Source: Iris pallida (taxonomy: Eukaryota > Streptophyta > Magnoliopsida > Asparagales > Iridaceae). From it: a DNA stretch of 64,000 bases. This document shows, piece by piece, positions 1 through 9,985 of this stretch. Within the stretch, counting starts at the first letter, position 1. Each line of letters starts with the position of its first letter. Location: positions 1,771,835 to 1,835,834 of the forward strand of contig JANAVB010016200.1 in the NCBI GenBank assembly GCA_029216955.1, read 5' to 3'. The notes beneath the pieces are model-generated. The model searched no databases, was not told the origin of the DNA, and saw nothing but the letters and a program-made list of their open reading frames with translations. Both the position numbers and the translations under genes were made by a program.

Positions 1-425
1 TTTTCATTCTACACCACAACAATAACCTAATAGAGATCTATCTTCTTCTTTGGATCTTCTCCGTCGAACCTTCTCCGTCAGGGTCGTTGTTGGTGGCAGT
101 TCCTGACTGTCTGGGTCCCAGTCACGACCAGATCAGCAGGAATCAAACTCTGGTCTTCTCTCTCAGACGAGAGGAGAACCACAGAGTATGGCAGCCCGAA
201 GTCGTGGTGCTGCCAATACAACTGGTGGATTGGGGGTAACCTCTCAAGGAAGACAGGAATGTATCCAACCTTGGGATACAATTCCTAGTTCTCCCGTAAA
301 AGAAACTCTACTACCCGATTTCTCGAGGTAGAGTTGACTCCACCATCCAACTCTCGTGTATAAAGGCTCTTCCTACCATCTGAGGAAGACCCTTCTATCC
401 CACGAAGAGTTCTGAGTTGTCTGAT
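1..425. other. Internal Tat1 sequence, no gene recognised
   Basis: Only short reading frames are present, for example a plus-strand frame from the ATG at 188 that ends after about 48 codons. None resembles a family I recognise. The position inside Tat1 suggests it belongs to the variable region between pol and the 3' LTR. Confidence 0.4.
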
Positions 426-741
426 TTACGCGTCAAAAGCGTATGAGCTCCCTGATGTAGATGTCAGCAGGATATTCTCCACAGCATCCACATCCCCAAT
501 GCCAGTTCTGAAGAAAATTTTTAGCCAAGTTTCTGTAGAAAGTATCAACAGAAATCATTCAGTGTGCATTTATCAAACAGAGACAGGCGTGTATTGTTCA
601 AATCAGAAACAAGAAACAGAAAACTTATCTTCAACAGCAAAAATAGTACACGTATTACACTGACTTACCTTCAAGTTTGGTGCTAAGGATTGGCAAACTC
701 ATGTTTGATACAGTGCGCAGAAGTCGAACATTAGAAAACAT
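426..741 (-). CDS. Candidate two-exon antisense ORF (59 aa) in Tat1
   Basis: On the minus strand an ATG at 741-739 opens a frame that reaches a good donor (AAG/GTAAGT) at 669/668. A matching acceptor (TTCTACAG) precedes 532. Joining 741-669 to 532-426 gives exactly 60 codons including the stop, with a phase-1 junction like all three introns of the large antisense gene in Tat2. A TTTAAATAG box lies about 100 bases upstream, near 838-846. The product has no recognisable domain. It could be a short gene, the surviving first exons of a longer antisense gene, or chance. Its position antisense in the 3' region of a Tat element is the main reason for listing it. Confidence 0.3.
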
Positions 742-1089
742 TGCTTTCCTGTTTGAGAGTGAAATCTCCCAAAAATTTCATTCTCAGAGAAGAAGAAGAG
801 GAATGGGAGATAAGTATCTGTGAAACTCTTCTATCTATTTAAAGGGCAAAGTACAAGTCTATTCTTGGAAAAGATCCGCATAAATAGCGCTCGTAAACCG
901 TGGAATGAGTGTTACGTGTGCTTTGGAAGACAGAGCAACATTGGAAATAGTCAAAGGGTGCTAATTAATATTCTTCATTAATGCACGCAGATTAAACACA
1001 GAAGTTGTACTTCATTCTTTAAGACAGGCACTGATGGCCTTACAAAAGATAAAACAAAAAGAGTGCAACAAAAGCATAAAAGACACGCT

Positions 1090-1377
1090 CTATTTTCCAG
1101 AGCGACTGAGCTTAATGCCTAGTTCTTCTACGCTTTTGACCCCCATACGGTGTAACAGAGCCTTCAACATTTCACGCTGCTCTATGAGGCTGCGCCCATC
1201 AGAAGAGAACGAGCCATCTAAGCCAAAATAGCTCAAGAAATTCTTGGCTAGTTGCAAGGGATCATCTTTGAGTTCGAAGACAAGGGGCTCTGGCTCTTCA
1301 CCCCCAAAAGTGGGGTCACCATGGGAACAAAAGCCCAACTTGCGTGCTTCTTCCTCAGCTTTCTCTTTTGGTGTCAT
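1090..1377 (-). CDS. Small antisense gene of Tat1, 95-aa protein of unknown function
   Basis: A minus-strand frame runs from the ATG at 1377 to a stop at 1090, antisense to the element. A TATATAAAC box at 1416-1424 sits about 45 bases upstream of the ATG, the right distance for a short leader, and supports real transcription in this direction. The protein is charged, with an acidic, Glu-rich N-terminal third (residues 1-40) and a helix-prone Leu/Glu/Arg-rich C-terminal half; it has no signal peptide, membrane segment or recognisable domain. It occupies the same kind of position as the antisense genes of Tat2 (between pol and the 3' LTR) but shows no clear similarity to the 106-residue product there. 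Function unknown. Confidence 0.5.
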   Translation of the reverse strand: MTPKEKAEEEARKLGFCSHGDPTFGGEEPEPLVFELKDDPLQLAKNFLSYFGLDGSFSSDGRSLIEQREMLKALLHRMGVKSVEELGIKLSRSGK

Positions 1378-1415
1378 GTTGACGTAAGATGAAGATTAAA
1401 TGAATCCTCTCCCTG

Positions 1416-1424
1416 TTTATATAA
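1416..1424 (-). promoter_or_regulatory. TATA box of the Tat1 small antisense gene
   Basis: TATATAAAC on the minus strand, about 45 bases upstream of the ATG at 1377. Confidence 0.5.
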
Positions 1425-1650
1425 CAGAGCTCGCCGGCGGTTCATATTCCACCATAAACTGGATGTAATCAGTCTCGAAAAATGAAGAGTCATCATGACA
1501 TTTAATAAGTTCATTTGGATATTCTCAAAGAACTTCGAAGTCTTTCCGACTTCCGAAAAATTTGAAGTCATCTCAGCGTGACTGATTTCATTTTATCATC
1601 TTATTTTCAAAGTATTTCGAAAATTTTGAAGTCTTTTTAATTTTTCGAAA

Positions 1651-1666
1651 ACTTTGAAGGGGGTCT
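1651..1666 (+). other. Polypurine tract of Tat1
   Basis: ACTTTGAAGGGGGTCT lies directly before the TG that starts the LTR at 1667, where plus-strand DNA priming is expected. The same 16 bases flank the 3' LTR of the complete Tat element (minus strand, 4277-4292). Upstream, 1500-1650 holds several degenerate copies of a TTCGAAAATTTTGAAGTC-like motif. Confidence 0.75.
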
Positions 1667-1683
1667 TGTAGGCCTTTAAAAAT

Positions 1684-1775
1684 GACAGTCACGCTGAGTT
1701 GATCAGGACAGAGTCAAAAGTCACGCTCAGTTGATCAGGACAATATTTACAAATCACGCTGGGGAGATCGCTCAT
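1684..1775 (+). repeat. Short tandem repeat in the Tat1 LTR
   Basis: Two full copies and one partial copy of a unit close to AGTCACGCTGAGTTGATCAG, spaced about 35 bases. Confidence 0.6.
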
Positions 1776-2035
1776 CATTTGTCAGAGAGTAATTATGACT
1801 GACAGCACAACAGTCGAAGAATGTCTCTTCGTATGCCACGTATGCACAGAATTTGAGAGATCACAGCCGTCTATTGCGTGATTTTCGAAATCTTCTTCAG
1901 CAAGACTCAACCTTCGTCAAGTTGGCGTACCAAAAGAGCTTCTTGTCATTTAATGTGACTGACAAAAGCAATCACTGCCAGAGATTTTGTGTCAGTCAAG
2001 GCACGCTGAATCAAGACAGCTGGCAGTTCTATCCC

Positions 2036-2245
2036 AAGTCTGCGTGTATTTTGAGTTTTCACTCAAATCTGCGTAGATTCTGAAGTTTTCTTCCTCAAAG
2101 TCTGCATGGATTCTGAAGTTTTCTTCACCAAGTCTGCGTGGATTCTGAAGCTTTTTGCCCCAAGTTTGCGTGGATTTTGAAGCTTTCTACCCCGAGTCTG
2201 CGTGGATTTCGTCTTCAACAAGTCTGCGTAGATTTCATCAAATTG
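2036..2245 (+). repeat. Tandem array in the Tat1 LTR, unit ~30-36 bp
   Basis: About seven imperfect copies of a unit containing AAGTCTGCGTGGATTCTGAA, upstream of the LTR TATA box. Each unit carries one CpG within TGCGT. Confidence 0.75.
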
Positions 2246-2447
2246 GAGTACGTGGCAGCCATGCCACTGATCTCTCGCCTGCGTGTCCTGTAACTTGCAC
2301 ATGACTCATGCATGATTGCCATGTGTCCAACAGTTACAGGCCACGTCCAGTAACTGCTCACAACCTTGCGTATTTTAAATCCTGCATGATTTTCAACTAA
2401 GCACAGGCTGTGAAGACAGTTATCTTTTCAGTTATTATTTTTGACTC

Positions 2448-2456
2448 TATAAATAG
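2448..2456 (+). promoter_or_regulatory. TATA box of the Tat1 LTR promoter
   Basis: TATAAATAG inside the near-palindrome CTCTATAAATAGAG. The Tat2 LTRs contain the same palindrome in their own sense orientation. Confidence 0.6.
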
Positions 2457-2640
2457 AGTTCTTTTTCTCATTCATTGGACAGATACATAGTTATCTACTG
2501 TCAAAATTTTAAGAGCTTTTCTTCTTCGCATAGTCCAAGGGATAAAGTGATCGTCTTCTAGATAAGATTTCCACAGTTGTAATTTTTCCAGATACACAAT
2601 AAATAAAGGAATTTATTTATGGAAAATAGCCCTCATGTAT

Positions 2641-3396
2641 ACAATCATGTGCACCCTATTATGGGCGTTCATGTGATATCATGTGCAATAACATAACCTG
2701 TCTGGATCCTTGTGTATTGATTGGGGTACGGGGAGTATAAATGGTCATGTGAATAATTCCAAAGTAGTATACTCATGTGCAAACTCTTAGATTACTCATG
2801 TGCAAATTCAAGCCGTTCACATGTTCATCTTGTACTCTAAATCACTAGTTCACTGTTAGTTCTCTATTTATAGTATCTATTTACATTACAACTCTCTCTT
2901 TTACTTCATGTATATTCTGCAGCGTTTCATGTATCTTACTCTATTGCATATTTATATATCCTGTCATACTATGAACTGCGTGAGATGTACTGTGCTCGCT
3001 CCAGTCCTGACTGGACCTGTTGAAATTTTATAGACGATACTGAGGAGTTCTGTCCCACTTATTACGGAGCAGGCATAGACGACACATGTGAGCTGGACTC
3101 TCAGGAGGACCCAACACTTGCTGATGATACTACCCCTGTAGACTAGGCTAGTTAGCTAGGCTAGTTCTATTTATCTTCATGTCTTGTCAGGTACACTTGT
3201 ATTTATTTGGAGTCTGTATTCTGGATTTGTGGAGTTGTTATCTTAGACTTTCAGCTATCTCTCCATCTTGTATTTATCATCTGTGGATTCTGTGTTTTAT
3301 CTATTCTATCGTATCGTACTTTCTTCCTTAGTTGGGATTGAGTTGTACTTATTATGTCACCTCCATTCGGAGTGTATAAACTGTACAGGTACCTTA
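2641..3396 (+). repeat. Left part of a broken plus-oriented LTR (element X)
   Basis: This DNA continues across the Tat2 insertion at 20114-20220 (shared CCTTA), where it ends GGTGCAGGTCGTGACA, a typical LTR 3' end. It contains no intact gene. A short plus-strand frame ending in a stop near 3146 has no recognisable product. The start of this LTR is not visible because Tat1 abuts it. Confidence 0.45.
3392..3396. repeat. Left target-site duplication of Tat2 (CCTTA)
   Basis: CCTTA directly precedes the left LTR and recurs directly after the right LTR at 20109-20113. Confidence 0.9.
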
Positions 3397-3699
3397 TGTT
3401 TGCAAAAACAAAAGTATAGAACTTTATTGATACAAACTGTAATAAAGATTACAAGAATTCTGGGAAAATTACAACTATAGGAATCCAATCTTGATGACGA
3501 TTGCTTTATCCCTTAGACGATGTGAACTGTGAAGACGAAGCCTTTGAAGTTGAAAACAACTCTGGAAACTGAAGGCAAAAGCCTCTGAAGTTGAAGACAA
3601 AAGTCTCGGAAGAATGCAGCAGCACTTTGGCAAGAACTCCTGAACTCTCTGATTTCTGATCTCTGATCTTGATCCCCCTTGAAATGAAGACTTGAAACT

Positions 3700-3708
3700 C
3701 TATTTATA
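3700..3708 (-). promoter_or_regulatory. TATA box in the Tat2 3' LTR
   Basis: Sense TATAAATAG in a near-palindromic CTCTATAAATAGAG context; the counterpart in the 5' LTR is at 19532-19540. Confidence 0.6.
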
Positions 3709-3744
3709 GAGTTCTAAAAATAACTAACTTTCAGTTATTTTGGG

Positions 3745-4215
3745 ACTGCGCAGGATGATTTGCGCAGCATTGGTTTGTGCAGCATTGATTTGCGCAGACA
3801 GTTACTGGATCGTGGGCCAACTATCATGGACACATGGCATCATTTGATAGAAATGCGCATGATCGTGCATAAACAGTTGCCACGTAATGAGCAATCGATG
3901 GCATGAATGCCACGTGTAACTTATCAGTTATATTGATGGAGTGCGCAGAGTTGAATTGCGCATACATGGTTTGCGCAGACTCAAACTGCGCAGGATTGGT
4001 TTGCGCTGCCAGCTGTCAGCCGCCCTCGAGCACTGTGCGGCGCAGGAAACGAACAAACTCCTTGTTATTCGTGCTGTCAGTTGTCAGAAAAAGATTTGAT
4101 TTGATTTGGTAATGATGACTTCTGCCACGTCAGTCTGCGCAGTTGGAAGTGTGCGCAAAGCAGTATGCGCAATCGGATTGCTGCGCAATCTGTTGTCTGC
4201 ACAATTCATCCAAAT
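3745..4215. repeat. TGCGCA motif array in the Tat2 LTR
   Basis: More than a dozen copies of TGCGCA or one-base variants, often as TTGCGCAG, are scattered over 470 bp. The 5' LTR carries the same array (about 19577-20040), and several of its differences are C-to-T or G-to-A changes inside these motifs. Confidence 0.7.
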
Positions 4216-4276
4216 GATGGGTTTCTTAATTTCTTGACTTTGTTGATTGATGCAACTTGATTTTTTAGGACTTACA

Positions 4277-4292
4277 AGACCCCCTTCAAAGT
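4277..4292 (-). other. Polypurine tract of Tat2
   Basis: Sense ACTTTGAAGGGGGTCT lies immediately upstream of the 3' LTR and is identical to that of Tat1. Confidence 0.8.
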
Positions 4293-4442
4293 TTTCGAAA
4301 GTTGATTTGATTCAAAGTTTTGAAATACTTTGAATTTTTGAATTTTGAATCAAGTTGCGCATAATGATGAGCTGTCTGCGCAAAGTGAAGTACCCCTAAA
4401 TTTTAGACGCAATCCAAGGCAGCCGTTTCTTATTTCAAAGGC

Positions 4443-4450
4443 TATAAATA
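4443..4450 (+). promoter_or_regulatory. TATA box of the large antisense gene
   Basis: TATAAATA on the plus strand, 95 bases upstream of the ATG at 4538. It lies just inside the element next to the polypurine tract, so it is separate from the LTR promoter and points the other way. Confidence 0.65.
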
Positions 4451-4537
4451 GCCGTCCTTTCATTTTCAATTCTTTACTTTACAATCTCGAAAAATCTCCT
4501 CTGAGCCCTTACTGTCTTCCAACTCCAACGACTTGCC

Positions 4538-7500
4538 ATGGCGCCCCGACGATCTAATTCTGCCGCCGCCGCTGCCGCGAAGGGAAAAGCTCCGGCCGAG
4601 TCATCTGACAGAGTTGCACGGCGAGCATCTCGACATGAGTCCGCGCACCCCGCTCTGATAGGTAATCAAACCGATCGAAAACTCCTTTTTAGGGTGTTTC
4701 GACTTCCTTCGATCTTCGAAACTTATCTCTTTTTAGAGATGAGTTCAAATTGCGCCACCCTTTTTAGGGTTTTTGGTTGCATAAACAGTCAGTCTTCATT
4801 TTTATGAAGGCTGTAATCCTGCGCAATCTATCAAATTGTGCTGACAGAAAGTTAGCGCAATCGATTGATTTGCGCTGGATGTCAGCGCAATCGATTGATT
4901 TACGCTAGATGTCAGCGCAATCGATTGGTTTGCGCACCCTGATGAGATGCGCAAACTGATATTACGCAATCTATGTCAGCGCAATCCGAGGATTGTATAC
5001 TCTACTGTTTTGTTTGTCTGAAAAATAGAATCTTTGACTTGTACTGATTTTCATCTGTTTTTGATGCAGTTGAAACCAATGAAGATCCAAACTATGAACA
5101 TTTTGTGGGAACTTTGTCTGAATCTGAATATAAAGAAGATCTGTCTCATGTTCATTATCCTCAGTACGATCTGCCGGCTTCTCGTCAGGCAATATTGATT
5201 TCCCAGGACAACGAAACTTTAATGTGTCTGATGAATGGACAGCCTCTGGAATCAGCAGATGCTGTTATCCACAAGAAACCCTTATTCTTGTTTGGTGACG
5301 CCTTTGAAAAAGTCTCCCAGCCTAGGCCAAGGATGGAGGAGATGGTAGTCCACCGGGAAGATAGATCATTCTTCATTCCTGACATTTCTCGCTGCCTCCC
5401 TTTGTCGCGGTATGCTCATGCGAGTTACCCAAGGAAGATGGAGTGGAACATCACCCTTCTCCAGGATGCTCGTGCAGGGAAGATCTTTGTAAAGAAGGTT
5501 AACGGGAAAGATATGTTTTACAACTCTTCTGACAGATACAGTGTTATGTTGAGAGGTTTAAGACCCGGCTGCATTCCACCGGAGAACTCCTCTATGCTGA
5601 TGCCCGTCAGAACCCCTATATTCGCAAATGAATTTGCGAAGGAAGAAGGAAAATACCCTGAACAGGATATCAGAATGACTGGACTGGTGAATCCGGACTA
5701 CAAGCGATGGAATTATATCGCAAATTGGGTTCTGGGAAAATTCCAAGACAGACTCCAACAAATCAACTTGTATGAAGCAGTGCATGCCACCGTATACGGC
5801 TTTGCTCCTAACCCTCATATGTTTTTGGCCTTGGCTGAGCGATACAATTACAGGACAGGAACCTTCATGACCCCGGGTGGAGAGATGGGGTTTGCACTCC
5901 ACGAGATGAAGTACATCTCATACTTGCCCATGGCGGATGCTCCGTATGAGGAGTTTGTTCCCACAAATGATGAGTTAGAGAAACTCAGAAAAGAAAATGT
6001 AGAGATGGTAGCAGTGTTTGAGGAACTGCTATGCCATTACAAGATTTGCTCTTTGTACTATAAGAGTGCTACGGCCAACACTTGCTATTCTTCAAAGTGG
6101 CTGCCATACTTATTCTTAAATCATATTGAAGAGAAGAAAACCAAGGAAAATGACAAATGTTACCCTAATTTTTTCAAACCCTTAAGTAACACGGAAGTCA
6201 TAAAGATGATGGAAGAAAGTAAACATTATGATAAGGAAATGAAGGATGATTATCAATGTCCACCTTTAAAGAAAGGTGACATTTTGGAGAGTTTTTTGAG
6301 AATGGGTTACAGACCCATGTCCAAAGAAGCCCAGTTAGCAGGGTTTCTGACACACTGGCTCAGACGATTCGTGGTCCCGGGATCTAGTACAGTGGACCGT
6401 TTCCATCGCGGTGTACTTTTTGCTGCCGTCAAGCTAGTCTTCGGCTATAAGGTTGACTTGTTATCAGCAATGACCTGCAGATTGAATGCGAGTCTTCGTT
6501 TGTATGTTGACTCGATGCTGAAGGCAAAGGGAGAAAAAGAATTCCCTCGCCTCGAACTGCCGTACACTTATCTTTTTGGATGGTTACTCCTCCACTATCC
6601 AACTTTAATGGACCCTGGTATGGGACCAGTAGATGGCAGCTTCTTGCGCAGATATTCTCAGGGTAAATGGAAGTACACCTCTCTGAGTGAGTGCAGATTT
6701 GTTTTAAATTTGAACAGAGGATGGAACTTCTGTTGCGCCCCTCTCCCTGCCGGTCATGACCAGATGCCACCAAACATGGTAGATTCAAAGCTGCAGCCCT
6801 TAAACCGTGTGGCCTTTGAATGGTTGAAGACAATTCGACCATCTCATTTAGTATACCGCTTTGAAGAAGAATACTTCTTGGAACCATACCTCCCTAGCCG
6901 GTTTGCCCGACAGTTTGGATATGACCAATTCCATGTAGGGAATGCAATCACCTGCCTTCAGGGCAAGGGTTTCTTGATTGACGGGGCCCGAGCTTGGGCC
7001 TACTACAATGCCCGTGACACAAAGGCTACCTTCTCGATGCCACCAAAGAGCACTCCTCAAGGGCCTCGGATGCTCTTCACATACTCGGTATTTTACACAT
7101 CTGCAAATACTTTTGCCGAGAACTTTAATCTCGCCGATAGTTTTGCTTCTGCGACAAGATTGAGGAAAGGGAGGATAGCTTTATCAATCCCTGCAAATGA
7201 TGAGGCGAACGAGCCGGCGGATGCACCTCTAGAAACTTCGAGAGAAATGATGTTCCAACAAGAGGTAAACGCAGCAATGCGTATCTCTCTGAGAGTGGGA
7301 AAGTCTCCTGCCAAGAAAAGAAGAAGAGAGGAGCCTCCTGCTCCTGCAGCAAAGAAGAAATTGGTCTTGGAGCATTCTTCTGATAAAGTTACTACAAGAT
7401 CCCAATCTCGGCAGCTAGCCGAGACAAATCAGAAAGCTGCTACTACACCAACTTCTGTACAGAAACAAACAGCACCAATAGATGTAGAGAGTCCTGATAG

Positions 7501-9306
7501 ACCTCTACATAGAAAGAAGAAGAAGAAGTTGGTCACCAGAAGAAATTTAGAAGCCTCTTCTTCCAAACAACTCCTAACTTCAGTAGATGCTGCAGCAGGA
7601 CTTATAATGCCATCTCCCACACCTGTTTCTGAATCATGGAGTAAAACCCTTGAAGAGACTGAACAGAGGGGAGATCTTGACCCCAGAACTGAAGTTGAAA
7701 CACTCAGAGAAAACATCATTGAAGAGGAGCTAAATATTACACGACCTCTTTCACCTGTCGCGGAGACGACCCAGCTTCCTCCTACTCCTAAGACTCTTCG
7801 TGAAGAAGAAGAGCGTGAAATGATCGGAGCTTTAGAAGATTGTTGTAGCCTGCAGGAGGATCAAACCGCAACTGATAGTGGGAATGAAGCCCAAGAAGAA
7901 GAAGAAGATAAGGATGAAGAAAGTTCTTCGTCTGGAAATGTTGATGAGTATATACAGAATCCTGAAGGGGACAACGAAGAACACATATCTCTTGATACCG
8001 CCGATGATGCTTTGAATCCTAAAAAGGATATTGAAGTAGAGGCGTCCGTAGAAAAGGTTGTTAACCCTGATGAAGACGTCGAGATAGAAATATCTCCTGA
8101 AGAAGCGGCTGGTGAAGATGTTCAGCAAGAGAATCCCGCCACCGAACCCCAAGGTATAAAATGAGATTTAACAATCTTCTTTCTTTAAAATAGATTGATA
8201 TCTAATATCTTCATTTGTAGTTCTTGCAGATCTTGATACTCTACCAACACCTCCGATGAACCTGGCTATGGTGCCTATTCCGACGGTGGTTGTTAGTAGT
8301 AGCCATCACTTATCTTGCGGTTCTGAAGCGGGTAGCAGCCAAGCTGTCGCAATTGAAGCTACTTCCGTTCAACGGGAGTCTATTCCAGCAGGAGATGCAG
8401 TTGTTGTTAGATCAAATCAAGGTAAGACTGTTTTTATTTGATCTTTTTGTTTATTGGCAAATTAGTAAAATAATAATTTTACTTTTTACAGAAGAACAAA
8501 CAGGAGGAGCAGCTAGCTCCACTCTGGCTCCTTTGTTTAAAGAGCCCATCATTCAGCAGCAAAGGATTGAGCAACCGACTACCCCATCCTCAACAGGGGT
8601 AGCTTCGACTCCTGGAACTATAGCCATCAATCAGCAAGTTGTACAATCATTTACCAAATGCTTTTTTGAATCGTTGGGATCTCTTGCTCATAAGATGATA
8701 GAGAAGGAAGGAGCTGACTTTATTATGGTTAGGAAGCCAACTTCTTTTTTAATAAGAGCCATAAGGGATCAAGGAGATGAGGCTCAAGCCATTCTTCTTG
8801 AACATATATTGGATGAGTTGGAAGTATCCATAAAGAAATATAAGGAGCTCAAGAAGAAGAATATAGACTCTCTGGTGCAAGCCGAATATGAGCGACTAGC
8901 CCAAGAAGCTGATATTGAAAGGATAAACCTTCAGAACCTTTTAGAAGCTCATTCTGCAAAGTCAGCTGAATTCAACTCAAAGATAGAATCAGTTACTTTG
9001 GCAGCTGAGAACAAAGGACAGAGGCTTACTGGATTGAAAGCGGAAATTATTCGCCTTCAGAAGGAATTTGAAGAAGAAACTGCCAATCAACGACTTATGA
9101 TTGAACAACTCAATGCCCTAATTCAGGAGAAAAATGAGTATGAAGAGACTCATAGTGCTGAAATTACCCGCAGGACAATAGATATGCCTGTTTTTGATGA
9201 AGAAAAAGGGATGGAAGAAGCAAGAATGAGAGTAACAACTAGTCACGAAGAAGAGTTGCAGACTTTGAAGCAACAGATCAACAATTTGATTGTTCCTCCC
9301 TCTTAA
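4538..9306 (+). CDS. Four-exon antisense gene of Tat2: plant-mobile-domain-like protein, 1407 aa
   Basis: Exons 4538-4661, 5070-8153, 8221-8421 and 8492-9306 join through GT-AG introns, all phase 1, into 1408 codons with no stop before the end. The start is the ATG after the TATA box at 4443. The N-terminus is Ala/Arg-rich. Residues ~55-650 form a long globular region; around 460-560 a helical stretch (FLTHWLRRFVVPGSS, then a Leu/Ala-rich block) resembles the plant mobile domain (PMD, aminotransferase-like) family. Two basic nuclear-localisation-like patches follow near 789 and 856, then an acidic tail (~985-1056) and a C-terminal coiled coil (~1240-1350). The layout suggests a nuclear, DNA- or chromatin-associated protein, but function is unknown. 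The gene is antisense to gag-pol, between pol and the 3' LTR. Antisense extra ORFs in Tat elements are known; the domain call is moderate, the exon structure strong. Confidence 0.8.
4840..4985 (+). repeat. Tandem repeat in intron 1 of the antisense gene
   Basis: Three to four copies of a ~30-bp unit built on CAGCGCAATCGATTGATTTG lie inside the first intron (4662-5069). The motif echoes the GCGCA motifs of the LTR. Confidence 0.7.
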
Positions 9307-9375
9307 TTGAAACTCTTTTGTATCTTTGTTTTTGTTGCTGTGGAAGCATTTTTGTACTGTCTTATATTCTGATTA

Positions 9376-9381
9376 AATAAA
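9376..9381 (+). terminator. Polyadenylation signal of the large antisense gene
   Basis: AATAAA 70 bases after the stop codon, in a T-rich context. Confidence 0.5.
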
Positions 9382-9611
9382 AGACATTTTGTTGTGATTC
9401 CATTATTTATTGCTTATTTTATTCAGATATAAATAATAGAGATAGAAAATATATTCAGAGGTGCAAGGCATGATATATTTCTTGATGATTTTATAGAAAA
9501 TAATTATATTCATTATATCTACTCAGAGGTAATATGGACGTGGCAGAATATATTGAGTATAATTATTTCGATTTGACAACTTAATCAAAAACGACAAGTT
9601 GCTGATGTAAA

Positions 9612-9904
9612 TAATGAACGATAACGAATCGTCAATGTTTGTGAGATGAATGAACGGGAAGACCGTCAAATAATAGATGACAATGAACGGGTGAACCGTC
9701 AAGTGGTGATTAATGAATGGATGAACCGTTGAATGGAAATGAACGGATAACCCATCAGGTGATGATGAATGAACGAGTGAACCGTCGGGTAGTAATAAAC
9801 GGATGAACCGTCGGATGAATGTGATAAATGAACGGATGAACCGTCGGAAGTTAATGAACGGATGAACCGTCTGATGAATGTAATAAATGAACGGATGAAC
9901 CGTC
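9612..9904 (+). repeat. Array of ~10 inverted-repeat units (AACGG..CCGT) between the two antisense genes
   Basis: The unit GAACGGATGAACCGTC recurs about ten times, the last three copies perfect and the distal ones degenerate, with 15-25 bp spacers. Each copy has ACGG/CCGT arms around ATGAA. AACGG is the core bound by plant R1R2R3-MYB factors in mitosis-specific activator elements, so an enhancer role is conceivable. The array ends 27 bases upstream of the TATA box at 9931. Variable tandem repeats in the 3' untranslated region are known in Tat-lineage elements. The rest of the 9382-9985 interval shows no gene. Confidence 0.85.
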
Positions 9905-9930
9905 GTTTCATTATTTGAGGAACTTCTGTC

Positions 9931-9938
9931 TATAAATA
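9931..9938 (+). promoter_or_regulatory. TATA box of the small antisense gene
   Basis: TATAAATA, 55 bases upstream of the ATG at 9986 and directly downstream of the AACGG/CCGT array. Confidence 0.65.
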
Positions 9939-9985
9939 TAGCAGAAATCTGACAGGAATAAACACTTCTGCTCTTCAACATAAAA

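Larger units (their letters stand above)
1..2640 (+). mobile_element. Tat-lineage Ty3/gypsy element (Tat1), 3' part only
   Basis: This is the 3' end of a plus-strand LTR retrotransposon whose 5' part lies left of the window. It contains a polypurine tract at 1651-1666, an LTR from 1667, and a small minus-strand gene at 1090-1377. The polypurine tract and the bases just before it match those of the complete Tat element at 3397-20108, and the LTR 3' part (around 2530-2600) resembles that LTR. The lineage is therefore inferred from the relative, since no pol sequence of this copy is in view. The right boundary is approximate: the LTR tail diverges after about 2600 and the left partner LTR needed to fix it is absent. 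Confidence 0.7.
1667..2640 (+). repeat. 3' LTR of Tat1
   Basis: It starts TGTAGGCC directly after the polypurine tract. The segment around 2535-2600 aligns with the 3' part of the Tat2 LTR read in sense, sharing a block like AAGGGATAAAG and GTTGTAATTTT. The end is placed near 2640 but is not sharply defined. U3 carries two tandem arrays and a TATA box. Confidence 0.6.
3397..4276 (-). repeat. 3' LTR of Tat2 (880 bp)
   Basis: It begins TGTTTGCAAAAACA and ends TTACA on the plus strand. The sense TATA box TATAAATAG is at 3700-3708. The part upstream of it in sense (about 3745-4215) is studded with TGCGCA and related GCGCA motifs. Confidence 0.93.

Noticed and set aside
5105..5107. GTG at 5105 as the start of the large antisense protein
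   Set aside because: The frame stays open upstream to an AG acceptor at 5069 and joins in phase to an exon with an ATG at 4538 behind a TATA box.
4538..9306. Treating the PMD-like gene as an ordinary host gene
   Set aside because: It lies wholly between the polypurine tract and pol of a retrotransposon with matching LTRs and target duplications.
9612..9904. CRISPR-like array
   Set aside because: Plant nuclear DNA, degenerate units, uneven spacers and no cas genes; it is a retroelement tandem repeat.
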